64,000 nucleotides of DNA, from NCBI RefSeq assembly GCF_017876095.1, contig NZ_JAGINM010000012.1, positions 1-64,000 of the forward strand, written 5' to 3'. The stretch comes from Azospirillum agricola (GTDB lineage Bacteria > Pseudomonadota > Alphaproteobacteria > Azospirillales > Azospirillaceae). Position 1 is the stretch's first letter, and each line of letters begins with the position of its first letter. The notes under the pieces were generated by a model that worked only from the letters and a program-made list of their open reading frames with translations, did no database searches and had not been told where the DNA came from. This document shows positions 55,353 through 63,234 of this stretch, one piece after another. The position numbers were made by a program, and so were the translations under genes.

Positions 55353-56174
55353 TCAGAAGGCCGGGATGAGGATGCCGGCCAGCTCCTTCTCGATGTGGGC
55401 GCGGACCTCCGGCGACTGGAAGGATTCGACCAGCGGCTTGACCCAGGGCGCGTCCTTGTCCTGCTCGCGCACCACGATGATGTTGACGTTGGGGTTGTTC
55501 TCCTTGCGCTCCTGGGTGATGCCGTCGCGCGCCGCGTTCAGCCCGACCTGGGAACCGAAGCTGGAGATGACGGCGGCCGCGTCGACGTCCTGGTAGGAGC
55601 GCGCCAGCACCACGGACTTCGCCTCGACGATCTCCAGCTTGCGCGGATTCTCCTTGATGTCGGCCAGCGTCGCGGTCTCGTTGAAGGCGTCGAAGCCGTC
55701 GCGCAAGCTCAGCAGCCCCTCGTCGCGCAGCACGATCAGGGCGCGGCTCTCGTTGCTGGGATCGTCGGGGACGCCGACCTTGGCGCCGGTCGGCAGCTCC
55801 TTCAGCGACTTGTACTTCTTGGAATAGAAGGCGATCGGCGACAGGTAGGTGTTGGCGACGACGGCCAGCTTGTAGCCGCGCTGCCTGATCTGGTCGCGCA
55901 GGAAGGGGATGTGCTGGAAGGCGTTGGCCTGCAGCTCGCCGTCGTTCAGCGCCTCGTTGGGGCTGAGCGTGCCGGCGAGAACGACGGGCTCTATGAGCAG
56001 GCCGCGCGTCTTGCCGACCTTGGCGACGATCTCCCACAGCGGCTCGCTGATGCCGCCGCGGATGCCGACCTTCAGGTGGACCGGATCGGCGGCGTTGGCC
56101 GCACCGGCGCCCATCGTCACAAGCGCGGCGGTGACCAGGGCGCGCGCGGCGCGCGCGAAAAAGCAACTCAGCAT
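55353..56174 (-). CDS. metQ: Methionine-type substrate-binding lipoprotein/protein MetQ (first copy)
   Basis: The product is 273 residues with a signal peptide ending near AGAANAAD. The mature protein shows LKVGIRGG, ELQANAFQHIPFLRDQIRQR and VGVPDDPSNESRALIVL, typical of MetQ/NlpA. No lipobox Cys is seen at the cleavage site, so it is probably soluble. It is the first gene of metQNI, with a 10-bp hairpin just upstream. Confidence 0.92.
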   Translation of the reverse strand: MLSCFFARAARALVTAALVTMGAGAANAADPVHLKVGIRGGISEPLWEIVAKVGKTRGLLIEPVVLAGTLSPNEALNDGELQANAFQHIPFLRDQIRQRGYKLAVVANTYLSPIAFYSKKYKSLKELPTGAKVGVPDDPSNESRALIVLRDEGLLSLRDGFDAFNETATLADIKENPRKLEIVEAKSVVLARSYQDVDAAAVISSFGSQVGLNAARDGITQERKENNPNVNIIVVREQDKDAPWVKPLVESFQSPEVRAHIEKELAGILIPAF

Positions 56175-56219
56175 CGGACGGAACGCTCCGGAATTCTCGG
56201 CCCGCGGGCCTGTCGGGTG

Positions 56220-56241
56220 GAGCCCGGCCCCGGCCGGGCTC
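56220..56241 (-). terminator. GC-rich hairpin between the OsmC gene and metQ
   Basis: GAGCCCGGCC and GGCCGGGCTC form a perfect 10-bp stem with a 2-base loop. It lies 21 bp after the OsmC stop and 45 bp before metQ. It could terminate the OsmC transcript or attenuate readthrough. There is no T-tract on the minus strand. Confidence 0.5.
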
Positions 56242-56261
56242 GTCGTCGGGACGGGGCGCGG

Positions 56262-56813
56262 TCAGGCGCCCGCGGTCACAGTCTCGGCCGGCTGCCGGTG
56301 GGAAACGGTCGAGACGACCTCCTGCGGGTGGCGCAGCAGGTTCAGGATCGGGCAGGTCCGCTCGACCAGGGCGTGCAGCTCGGCGATCGCCTCGGCGCTG
56401 GCCGGGGAGACGATGTGGATGGTGTAGCGCAGATCCTGCGGGTAGACCGGGATGTGCTCGAAGCCCGGCTTGCCGCCGCGCGGGTCGAAGACGCCCTCGA
56501 CCTCGACCTCCAGGCTGTCGAGCGGAACGCCCAGCTCGGTCGCCTGGATCAGGGTGATGTGGGTGACGCAGCTTCCGAGCACGCCGAGCTGAAGCTCCGG
56601 CGAGGTCGGGCCGAGGTTGTAGCCGGCATAGTCGGGAGCGGCGTCGCTGACGAGCTGGAAATCGCGGATGCGGATGCGGCGGATGCCGCTGCGGCCCTCG
56701 GCGCTGACCCGCGCGGAGAGCGGAGGCGGTGCGAAGTCGGGGTGCTGGATGCGCTCTTTGAGCGCACGGTGGGCGGCGCCCTTCTGGACCAGATACTCGT
56801 TGAGCGTGCTCAT
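56262..56813 (-). CDS. OsmC-family peroxiredoxin-like protein
   Basis: The product is 183 residues. The two redox Cys lie in LGVLGSCVTHITLIQATELG and LVERTCPILNLLR, as in OsmC/Ohr proteins. It may reduce organic hydroperoxides or act on small thiols. The ATG at 56813 is used since the conserved region begins there. It is the likely first gene of, or precedes, the metQNI operon. Confidence 0.88.
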   Translation of the reverse strand: MSTLNEYLVQKGAAHRALKERIQHPDFAPPPLSARVSAEGRSGIRRIRIRDFQLVSDAAPDYAGYNLGPTSPELQLGVLGSCVTHITLIQATELGVPLDSLEVEVEGVFDPRGGKPGFEHIPVYPQDLRYTIHIVSPASAEAIAELHALVERTCPILNLLRHPQEVVSTVSHRQPAETVTAGA

Positions 56814-56978
56814 GGAATGGCGCCTTCCGGGAGGAGGAGGATGCTGGGGGCGCCTGCGGATCGCCGGACGGCGGCTTCGTGGCTTGGCAACCCTAATCAC
56901 ATCAACATAGAGAGGGTTTTGAATGATATTGTCAACTCAATAAGTAGATTTTAAAAAACGCTCCATTCTGTTGAATCC
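56814..56978 (-). promoter_or_regulatory. AT-rich promoter region upstream of the OsmC/metQNI genes
   Basis: This 165-bp gap separates the PLP-enzyme gene from the OsmC gene. The half near 56895-56955 is AT-rich, unlike its surroundings, and probably carries the promoter of the OsmC-metQNI-methyltransferase-lyase operon. No hexamers are assigned. Confidence 0.45.
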
Positions 56979-58220
56979 TCACGGTGACGGGCGCGCGGGC
57001 CCGGTCCGCTTCACCGTCACGGCGTCCAGCGCCTGGAGGATGTCCTCGCGGATGTCGGGCAGGTTCTCCAGCCCGATGGAGAGGCGGATCAGCCCGTCGC
57101 CGATGCCGTGGCGGGCGCGCTCCTCCGCGCTGTAGGCGGCGTGGGTCATGCTGGCCGGATGCTGGACGAGCGTCTCCGCGTCGCCCAGGCTGACCGCGCG
57201 GGTGGCGAGGACCAGACGGTTCATGAAGCGCACGCCGGCCTCCAGCCCGCCCTCCAGTTCGCAGGAGACGAGGCCGCCGAAGCCGCTCATCTGCCGCTTG
57301 GCGATGGCGTGGCCGGGGGAATCGGCGAGGCCGGGATAGCCGACCCGGCGCACCGCCGGGTGCGCCGCCAGCAGCTCGGCAATGGCGGCGGCCGAGGCGC
57401 TGTGGCGCTCCACGCGCAGTTCCAGCGTCTTCAGGCCGCGCAGCAGCAGGAAGGCGGTCAGCGGGGCGACGGTGGCGCCGGTCAGATAGCGCAGCCCGTG
57501 CGCGCGGACCCGGTCGAGGATCGCCTTCGGCCCGACCAGCACCCCGGCGATCAGGTCGCCGTGGCCGCCGAGGAATTTGGTCGCCGAATGGACGACAAGG
57601 TCGGCGCCATGCTCGATGGGGCGTTGCAGCACCGGGGTGGCGAAGGTGTTGTCGACCATCACCAGGGCGCCGGCCGCGTGCGCCAGCGCGCTGACCGCCG
57701 CGATGTCGACGATGCGCAGGTTGGGGTTGGCCGGCGTCTCGAAATGGATCAACGCCGGGCGCAGGGCGAGCGCGCGGGCGATGTCGTCGAGGTCGGTGAA
57801 GTCGGCCACCTCGACCCGGATGCCGAAGCGGGTCAGCCCGCGCGTGAACAGCGCGTAGCTGTTGCCGTAGAGCGTGTGGTCGATCACCACGAGGTCGCCG
57901 GCCGAGAGCAGTGTCCACAGCGTGGCCGAGATCGCCGCCATGCCCGACGCCACCGCCAGCCCGGCCTCGGCGCCCTCCAGGTCGGCGAGGCGCGCCTCCA
58001 GCAGCGCCTGCGTCGGGTTTTTGGTGCGGCCGTAGACGTAGCCCTCCTTCTCGCCGCGGAACAGGGCGGCGCCGTCCTCCGCCGTTTCGAAGGCGTAGGT
58101 CGAGGTCATGAAGACCGGCGGGGTCAGCGCGCCCTGTTCGCTCGCCGGGTCGTAGTTCAGGTGGATGGCGCGCGTGGACAGGCCGCTCCAGCGGGGGCGG
58201 TTGGATGGGGGAGAACTCAT
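56979..58220 (-). CDS. Cys/Met-metabolism PLP enzyme (gamma-lyase/sulfhydrylase family)
   Basis: The product is 413 residues. Family signatures are YGRTKNPTQALLEARLADLE, GLAVASGMAAISATL, VDNTFATPVLQRPIEHGAD and SATKFLGGHGDLIAG (PLP Lys). The segment aligned with the methionine gamma-lyase Cys region reads TLYGNSYALF: Asn replaces that Cys, so it is not a canonical methionine gamma-lyase. It could cleave a sulfur amino acid or form one by sulfhydrylation. Its ATG overlaps the stop of the FAD oxidase gene, so the two are coupled. Confidence 0.88.
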   Translation of the reverse strand: MSSPPSNRPRWSGLSTRAIHLNYDPASEQGALTPPVFMTSTYAFETAEDGAALFRGEKEGYVYGRTKNPTQALLEARLADLEGAEAGLAVASGMAAISATLWTLLSAGDLVVIDHTLYGNSYALFTRGLTRFGIRVEVADFTDLDDIARALALRPALIHFETPANPNLRIVDIAAVSALAHAAGALVMVDNTFATPVLQRPIEHGADLVVHSATKFLGGHGDLIAGVLVGPKAILDRVRAHGLRYLTGATVAPLTAFLLLRGLKTLELRVERHSASAAAIAELLAAHPAVRRVGYPGLADSPGHAIAKRQMSGFGGLVSCELEGGLEAGVRFMNRLVLATRAVSLGDAETLVQHPASMTHAAYSAEERARHGIGDGLIRLSIGLENLPDIREDILQALDAVTVKRTGPARPSP

Positions 58221-59644
58221 GATGCCGGATCCAGGGCGGCGGCGGTGTCGAGCACCTTGCCGGGGTTGAGGGTGTCGGCGGGGTCGAGGGCGCGCTTGAC
58301 CAGCGCCATGACGCGGCGCTCGGCGGCGGAGCGGGAGAGCGGCAGATAGGCCTTGCGGTCGAGCCCGATGCCGTGCTCGGCCGACACCGATCCACCCAGC
58401 GCCGCGAGCGGCCGGTAGACGAGGTCGGCCGCCGCGCGCCCGTCCTCCGCCCCGTCCACCGGGGCGCCGGTGGCGACGATGACGTGCAGGTTGCCGTCGC
58501 CGAGATGGCCGAACGCCACCACGGCGCCCTCCGGCCAGCGCGCCGCCACCGTCCGTGCCAGACCGTCGACATAGCCGGGCATCGCCGGGATCGGCAGGCT
58601 GACGTCGAAGGCGGTGCGGGGCCCGAGCGGGCGCAGATGCTCCGACACCTCGTCGCGGATCGCCCAGAGCGCTGCGCGCTCGGCCTCCGAGCGGGCGACC
58701 ACCGCGTCGAGCAGCAGGCCGCGTCCGAGCGCCCGCTCCAGCGCGGTGGCGAAGCGGCCGGCGTCGCCGTCCGGGTCGGCGCCCTCCCATTCCACCAGGA
58801 CGTAGAAGGGGGCGCCGTGGGGCAGGGGCGGGCGCGGCCGGCCCGCCGGTTGGGTTGCCAGTCGGGTCGCCAGCGCGTAATAGGCCGGCCACATCGCCTC
58901 GAAGGAGCTGAGCGTCCCGTTGGACTCCGCCCGCATGGCCTGGAGAAAGCCGGTCATCGCGTCGAAGCCGGGCAGGGCGGCCAGCGCCGTGTGACGGGCG
59001 CGCGGCAGCGGATGCAGGCGCAGCACCGCGCGGGTGACGATTCCCAGGGTGCCCTCGGTGCCGATGAAGAGCTGCTTGAGGTCGAGGCCGGTGTTGTTCT
59101 TCAGCATGGCGTTCATCGACGACACCAAGGTGCCGTCAGCCAGCACCGCCTCTACGCCCAGCACGAGGTCGCGCATCATGCCGTAGCGGATGACCTTGTT
59201 GCCGCCGGCGTTGGTGGCGATGGCCCCGCCGACGGTGGCGGAGCCGCGCGAGCCGAGATCGAGCGCGAACAGCAGGCCATGCTCGGCGGCGTGTTGCTGG
59301 ACGCTCTGGATCGTCGCGCCGGCCCCGACGGTGAGGGTTCCGGTGGTGGCGTCCAGCCCCTCGATGGCGGACAGCCGCTCCAGCGACAGGGCGATCTCCC
59401 CCGGCCCGGTGACGGTGCCGCCGACGAGGCCGGTCATGCCGGCCCGCGGCACCACCGGGTGCCCGGCCGCGTGGCAGAGGCTGAGGACCCGCGCGACCTC
59501 GGCGGTGGAGCGCGGCAGGACAACGGCCAGCGCCGCGCAGCCGGTCGCTTCGCGCGCCGACGCCGGCCGTCCGCGCGCGTCGGCGCCGGTCAGCACCGCG
59601 CCGGGGCCGAGCGCCGCGCGCAGGGCGTCGATGAGGGAACCCAT
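58217..59644 (-). CDS. FAD-linked D-2-hydroxyacid dehydrogenase (GlcD/D-lactate type)
   Basis: The product is 475 residues. FAD-binding PCMH segments are VVPRAGMTGLVGG, NAGGNKVIRYGMMRDLVLG and IGTEGTLGIVTRAVLRL. The C-terminal domain has VAFGHLGDGNLHVI and SAEHGIGLDRKAYL. It oxidises a D-2-hydroxy acid to a 2-oxo acid. Near an aminotransferase and methionine-type transport, the 2-hydroxy or 2-oxo analogue of methionine is a plausible substrate. It lies 5 bp after the second metQ. The much longer frame to 62311 is a shadow. Confidence 0.9.
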   Translation of the reverse strand: MGSLIDALRAALGPGAVLTGADARGRPASAREATGCAALAVVLPRSTAEVARVLSLCHAAGHPVVPRAGMTGLVGGTVTGPGEIALSLERLSAIEGLDATTGTLTVGAGATIQSVQQHAAEHGLLFALDLGSRGSATVGGAIATNAGGNKVIRYGMMRDLVLGVEAVLADGTLVSSMNAMLKNNTGLDLKQLFIGTEGTLGIVTRAVLRLHPLPRARHTALAALPGFDAMTGFLQAMRAESNGTLSSFEAMWPAYYALATRLATQPAGRPRPPLPHGAPFYVLVEWEGADPDGDAGRFATALERALGRGLLLDAVVARSEAERAALWAIRDEVSEHLRPLGPRTAFDVSLPIPAMPGYVDGLARTVAARWPEGAVVAFGHLGDGNLHVIVATGAPVDGAEDGRAAADLVYRPLAALGGSVSAEHGIGLDRKAYLPLSRSAAERRVMALVKRALDPADTLNPGKVLDTAAALDPAS

Positions 59645-59649
59645 GCCTC

Positions 59650-60438
59650 TCACCAGACCGTCAGGATCGAGCCGTGGAAGGTGTCGGCGACGAAGCGCTT
59701 CACCTCCGCCGAGCGGTAGGCGTCGACCAGCGGCGCCACCCAGGGCTTCTCCCCGTCCTGTCGGCGCACCACGAGCACCACATTGTATTTCGACTGCGGG
59801 CTCTCGCGGGCGATCGAATCGGTCAGCGGATTCAGCTTCGCCTCGATGGCGAAGTGGCTGGTGATGACGGCAGCGTCCAGCTCGTCGAGGACGCGCGGCA
59901 GCTGTGCGCCTTCCAGTTCGGCGATGGTGAGGCGCTTGGGATTCGCCTCGATGTCGAGCGGCGTCGAGGACACATCGCCGCCGCCCCGCAGCGTGATCAG
60001 ACCGGACTCCTGCAACAGCAGCAGGGCGCGGCTGGCGTTGGTCGAGTCGTTGGGGATGCCGATCCGGGCCCCGGCGGGCAGATCGGCCAGCGCCTTGACC
60101 CGGCGCGAATAGGCGGCCATCGGCAGCAGGATGGTTTCGGCCACCGGCACCAGATCGTAGCCGGTGTTGCGCTTGTCGTATTGCAGATAGGGCAGGTGCT
60201 GGAAGGCGTTGGCCTGCAACTCGCCGGACGCGGTGACGGCGTTGATGGTGGCGCCGTCGGTGAATTCCAGGATCTTGAGGTCGAGCCCGCGCCCGGCGGC
60301 GACCTTGGCGACCGCTTCGAGGATCTGGGCGTGCGGGCCGGGGGTGACGCCGACCTTCAGCGTTTCGGCACCGGCCCCGGCGCTCCAGGCAAACCCGGTT
60401 GCGCCGGCCACGGCCAGCGCGAAGAACGATAACCGCAT
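59650..60438 (-). CDS. Second MetQ-type substrate-binding protein
   Basis: The product is 262 residues. The signal peptide is MRLSFFALAVAGATGFAWSA, cleaved near AGAE. The mature protein has LKVGVTPGPHAQILEAVAKV, GELQANAFQHLPYLQYDKRN and IGIPNDSTNASRALLLLQE. AAGGAAAG precedes the ATG. It resembles the first MetQ but clearly differs, so the single MetNI pair may serve two ligands. It heads the operon with the FAD and PLP enzymes and is divergent from the aminotransferase. Confidence 0.92.
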   Translation of the reverse strand: MRLSFFALAVAGATGFAWSAGAGAETLKVGVTPGPHAQILEAVAKVAAGRGLDLKILEFTDGATINAVTASGELQANAFQHLPYLQYDKRNTGYDLVPVAETILLPMAAYSRRVKALADLPAGARIGIPNDSTNASRALLLLQESGLITLRGGGDVSSTPLDIEANPKRLTIAELEGAQLPRVLDELDAAVITSHFAIEAKLNPLTDSIARESPQSKYNVVLVVRRQDGEKPWVAPLVDAYRSAEVKRFVADTFHGSILTVW

Positions 60439-60613
60439 GTGTCTTTCCTTTTCTGCCGGACCGCTGCCGTGGCGCCGCGAGGGGCGGTCGACGCCCCCGC
60501 CCGACGCGCGGCGGAATTCGTGGAATAGCGACAATAAATATACTTGCATGATAGGAAATAAGCGCGCAACTGTGAAACGCGAGACTCGACCCCGATATAT
60601 GGGCAGGAAGAAA
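60439..60613. promoter_or_regulatory. Divergent promoter region between metQ2 and the aminotransferase
   Basis: These 175 bp lie between divergent start codons. An AT-rich core is seen at about 60530-60565 (AATAAATATACTTGCATGAT). Both halves of the organosulfur cluster could be regulated from here. Confidence 0.45.
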
Positions 60614-61783
60614 ATGGTGAATTCGGTGTTCCGCGACACGGGCACCTCGGTGTTCGAAACCATGTCGCGGCTGGCGGCCGGACATGGGGCGATCAACCTG
60701 GGGCAGGGCTTCCCGGAGGGCATCGAGGCGACGGAAGTCATCGCGGCGGCGGAACGCGCGTTGCACGCCGGCCCGCACCAATACCCGGCGACCTTGGGAT
60801 TGCCGGTGCTGCGCCAAGCCGTCGCCGAGGCCAACCGCCGCTTCTGGAACATCGACGTCGATTGGGAAACGGAGGTTCTGGTCACCTCCGGCGCCACGGA
60901 GGCGCTGGCCGACTGCTTCTTCGGCCTGCTGGAGCCGGGCGACGAGGTGCTGGTCTTCCAGCCGGCCTACGACTGCTACGGCGTGCTGCTGCGGCGCGCC
61001 GGCGCCGTACCGGTGCCGGTGCGGCTGGAGCCGCCGCATTGGGAGCTGCCCCGGCAGCGCATCCTCGACGCGATCACCCCGCGCACGCGCGCCATCCTGC
61101 TGAACACGCCGATGAACCCCAACGGCAAGATCTTCAGCCGAGACGAGCTGTCCTTCCTGGCGGGGCTGCTGGAGCGGTACGATTTGATCGCCATCTGCGA
61201 CGAGGTCTACGAACATCTGACCTTCGACGGGCAGGCCCATCGGCCGCTGCTGGCCTTGCCGGAGGCGCGCGACCGCTGCCTGCGCATCGGCTCGGCCGGC
61301 AAGACCTTCTCGGTGACCGGCTGGAAGGTCGGCTACGTCACCGGCGGCGCCAAGCTGCTGGGGCCGGTCTCGCGCGCCCATCAATACCTGACCTTCACCA
61401 CCCCGCCGCACCTGCAAAGCGCCGTCGCCTTCGGGCTGGGCCTGGATGACGGGTATTTCCGGGGCTTGCAGGACACGCTGCAACGCCATCGCGACGTCCT
61501 GGCCGCCGGCTTGCGCGACCTCGGCTTCCGGGTGCTCGATTGCGCCAGCACCTATTTCCTGTGTGTCGACATCCGCGACCTCGACCGCGAGGGCGACGAT
61601 TTCGCCTTCTGCCGCCGGCTGGTCGTTGAATCCGGCGTCGCCGCCGTGCCGGTCAGCAGCTTCTACGCCGAGCGCGACATGAACGCGCTGATCCGCCTCT
61701 GCTTCGCCAAGCCCCCGCCGCTGCTGCACGACGCCCTTGGCCGACTGGCCGACTGGCGGGAGCGTGCCGGCTTGGCGGCCTAG
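60614..61783 (+). CDS. PLP-dependent aminotransferase (methionine/KAT-like, class I)
   Basis: The product is 389 residues. Motifs are AINLGQGFPEG, HQYPATLGLPVLRQAVA, VTSGATEALADCFFGLL, NTPMNPNGKIFSRDEL and SAGKTFSVTGWKVGYVTG (PLP Lys). This is the YbdL/kynurenine-aminotransferase-like group that often uses methionine or aromatic amino acids. AGGAAG precedes the ATG at 60614. It would turn an imported sulfur amino acid into its 2-oxo acid, the product the FAD dehydrogenase would also make. Confidence 0.9.
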   Translation: MVNSVFRDTGTSVFETMSRLAAGHGAINLGQGFPEGIEATEVIAAAERALHAGPHQYPATLGLPVLRQAVAEANRRFWNIDVDWETEVLVTSGATEALADCFFGLLEPGDEVLVFQPAYDCYGVLLRRAGAVPVPVRLEPPHWELPRQRILDAITPRTRAILLNTPMNPNGKIFSRDELSFLAGLLERYDLIAICDEVYEHLTFDGQAHRPLLALPEARDRCLRIGSAGKTFSVTGWKVGYVTGGAKLLGPVSRAHQYLTFTTPPHLQSAVAFGLGLDDGYFRGLQDTLQRHRDVLAAGLRDLGFRVLDCASTYFLCVDIRDLDREGDDFAFCRRLVVESGVAAVPVSSFYAERDMNALIRLCFAKPPPLLHDALGRLADWRERAGLAA

Positions 61784-61830
61784 ACAGAATCCATCCCGGT
61801 CCTTCATCGCTTGTTGGGGAAATTCCAACC

Positions 61831-62034
61831 ATGTCCACTCCGTCCTTCTCCCGCCGAACCCTGTTGCGCACCGCTGGCATCGCCGGCGCCGGCCTGCCGC
61901 TCGGCGTTGCCGACTCGCGCTCCTTCGCGCAAAGCGCGGCGCCCAAGGGCAATCTCCGCATGCTGAAGCTCGCCTGGAGCCAAGGCTCCTCGGCACCCAT
62001 GACGGCTGCCTGCGCCTGCCGACGTCAGTGCTGA
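61831..62034 (+). pseudogene. Truncated Tat-exported sulfonate-type binding protein
   Basis: A twin-arginine signal peptide (FSRRTLLRTAGIAGAGLPLG) is followed by GNLRMLKLAWSQG, the standard opening of nitrate/sulfonate-binding proteins, and then homology ends and the frame stops. Everything beyond the first beta-strand is lost. It is 47 bp downstream of the aminotransferase stop. Confidence 0.7.
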
Positions 62035-62237
62035 AGACCGACAAGCCGGTGGTCCGCGCCCTGGTCGCGCTGATCGCCCATCTCCAGGCGTCACGGCGGT
62101 TGGCGGCGTAGCGGTTGCGGGCTTGGCATGCACCGCCCCGCTGGCGTGGGTGCATGCGGTGCTGCCGCGCATGGTCCGATCCGCCCCCGAGACAGCCTGG
62201 CGGGCGCCGTGCTCTGCCCGTCCGCCGTGATGGCCTG
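62035..62237. other. Short region without a recognised gene
   Basis: A plus-strand frame (LRLPTSVLKTDKPVVRALVA and on, to a stop near 62111) may be the end of another broken gene, but no family is recognised. The rest shows nothing. Confidence 0.3.
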
Positions 62238-62660
62238 TCAGGCCGTCGTCGCGAAGAAGCGGTTCTCCGGGCGCCGCAGCCCGAGATGGTCGCGCAGCGT
62301 CGTCCCTTCATACTCGGTCCGGAAAAGGCCGCGGCGCTGGAGTTCCGGAACCACCCGGTCCACGAAGGCGTCGAGGCCTGCCGGCAGAAAGGGGAACATG
62401 ATGTTGAAGCCGTCCGACCCTTCGGTCAGAAGCCATTCCTCCATCGCGTCGGCGATGGTCGCCGGGGTGCCGACAAAGGACAGCCCGCCATAGCCGCCGA
62501 GCCGTTGCGCCAGCTGGCGGACGCTCAGCCCCTCGCGGTGGGCGAGGTCGATGGCGCGCTGGCGGCCGCTCTTGCCGGCGTTGGTCTCGGGAATGTCCGG
62601 CAGCGGCCCGTCGGGGTCGAAGCCCGACACGTCGTGGCCGAGCGCGATCGACAGGGACGC
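62238..62660 (-). pseudogene. C-terminal fragment of an NtaA/SnaA/DszA-type flavin monooxygenase
   Basis: About 140 codons match the end of class C flavin-dependent monooxygenases: GHDVSGFDPDGPLPDIPETN, VGTPATIADAMEEWLL, DGFNIMFPFLPAGLDAFVD and RRGLFRTEYEGTTLRDHLGL. Upstream of about 62660 the homology ends, so the FMN-binding N-terminal two thirds are gone. Such enzymes release sulfur from sulfones or sulfonates, in line with the neighbours. Confidence 0.8.
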
Positions 62661-63234
62661 GATGGCGCTGGCAGCGCAGATACTCCCGGAGCGGCCTCGC
62701 GGTCGCCGCGTTCCTACAGCTTGTAGGGCGAACGCCAGACGTCGTTGGTGTCGTCGAGCCGGTTCGCCTCTTCCGTCTCCAGCGTCCGCACCGGCCGCGC
62801 GGTGGCGGCGGCCAGTTCGCGCACGGCGAAGCGGGCGAGTCGTTCCCGTCAGAACCTCAACTCGCTGGTAAGCCATGACGTTTGCCGCTCGTTTGCAGAC
62901 GCGTGATGACGCGATCCAGACAAACTTCAGTCACCAGCGCCAAGCCGGTAACGCGGCTCACACCGTAGGGACACTATGTTCCGGCCATCCAACCGGTCCC
63001 TTCATCACGCATCATGCCGCGCCATGGGTAATCGTTGCTGGGAATCCATAAGCGGAAATCCGCCGATGGATGGACGGTGATCAGCGGAGATCCGCCGATG
63101 GCATCTCCGTGTGGGGCCCACAGAAACAAGGCGCTTCAATGGTTTGTCCGTCGAACTGACGATGGCATGCCCCTTGCTCTCTTCCTGGTCAACCGTGGCG
63201 AAGGGCCGCGGATCACGACCCTGGGGAGAGAACG
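62661..63234. other. Gene-free region before the final binding-protein gene
   Basis: No intact gene is seen. At about 62716-62840 a short minus-strand frame ends EANRLDDTNDVWRSPYKL and may be the tail of another gene that I do not recognise. From 63000 on, the sequence looks regulatory, with two palindromic repeats at 63051-63101. Confidence 0.35.
63051..63101 (+). promoter_or_regulatory. Tandem palindromic repeats upstream of the sulfonate-type binding protein
   Basis: AGCGGAAATCCGCCGATGG (63051-63069) and AGCGGAGATCCGCCGATGG (63083-63101) differ at one base. Each contains GCGGA/TCCGC arms around two bases. Their 32-bp spacing equals three helical turns, placing both on one face of DNA, 134 bp before the ATG. 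This suits cooperative binding by a regulator. Confidence 0.55.

Noticed and set aside
56979..58220. Assignment as methionine gamma-lyase
   Set aside because: The active-site Cys position holds Asn in TLYGNSYALF, so only the broader family is claimed.
59645..62311. Upstream extension of the FAD dehydrogenase frame to 1364 codons
   Set aside because: It runs antisense through metQ2 and the aminotransferase; the FAD-oxidase fold begins at 59644.
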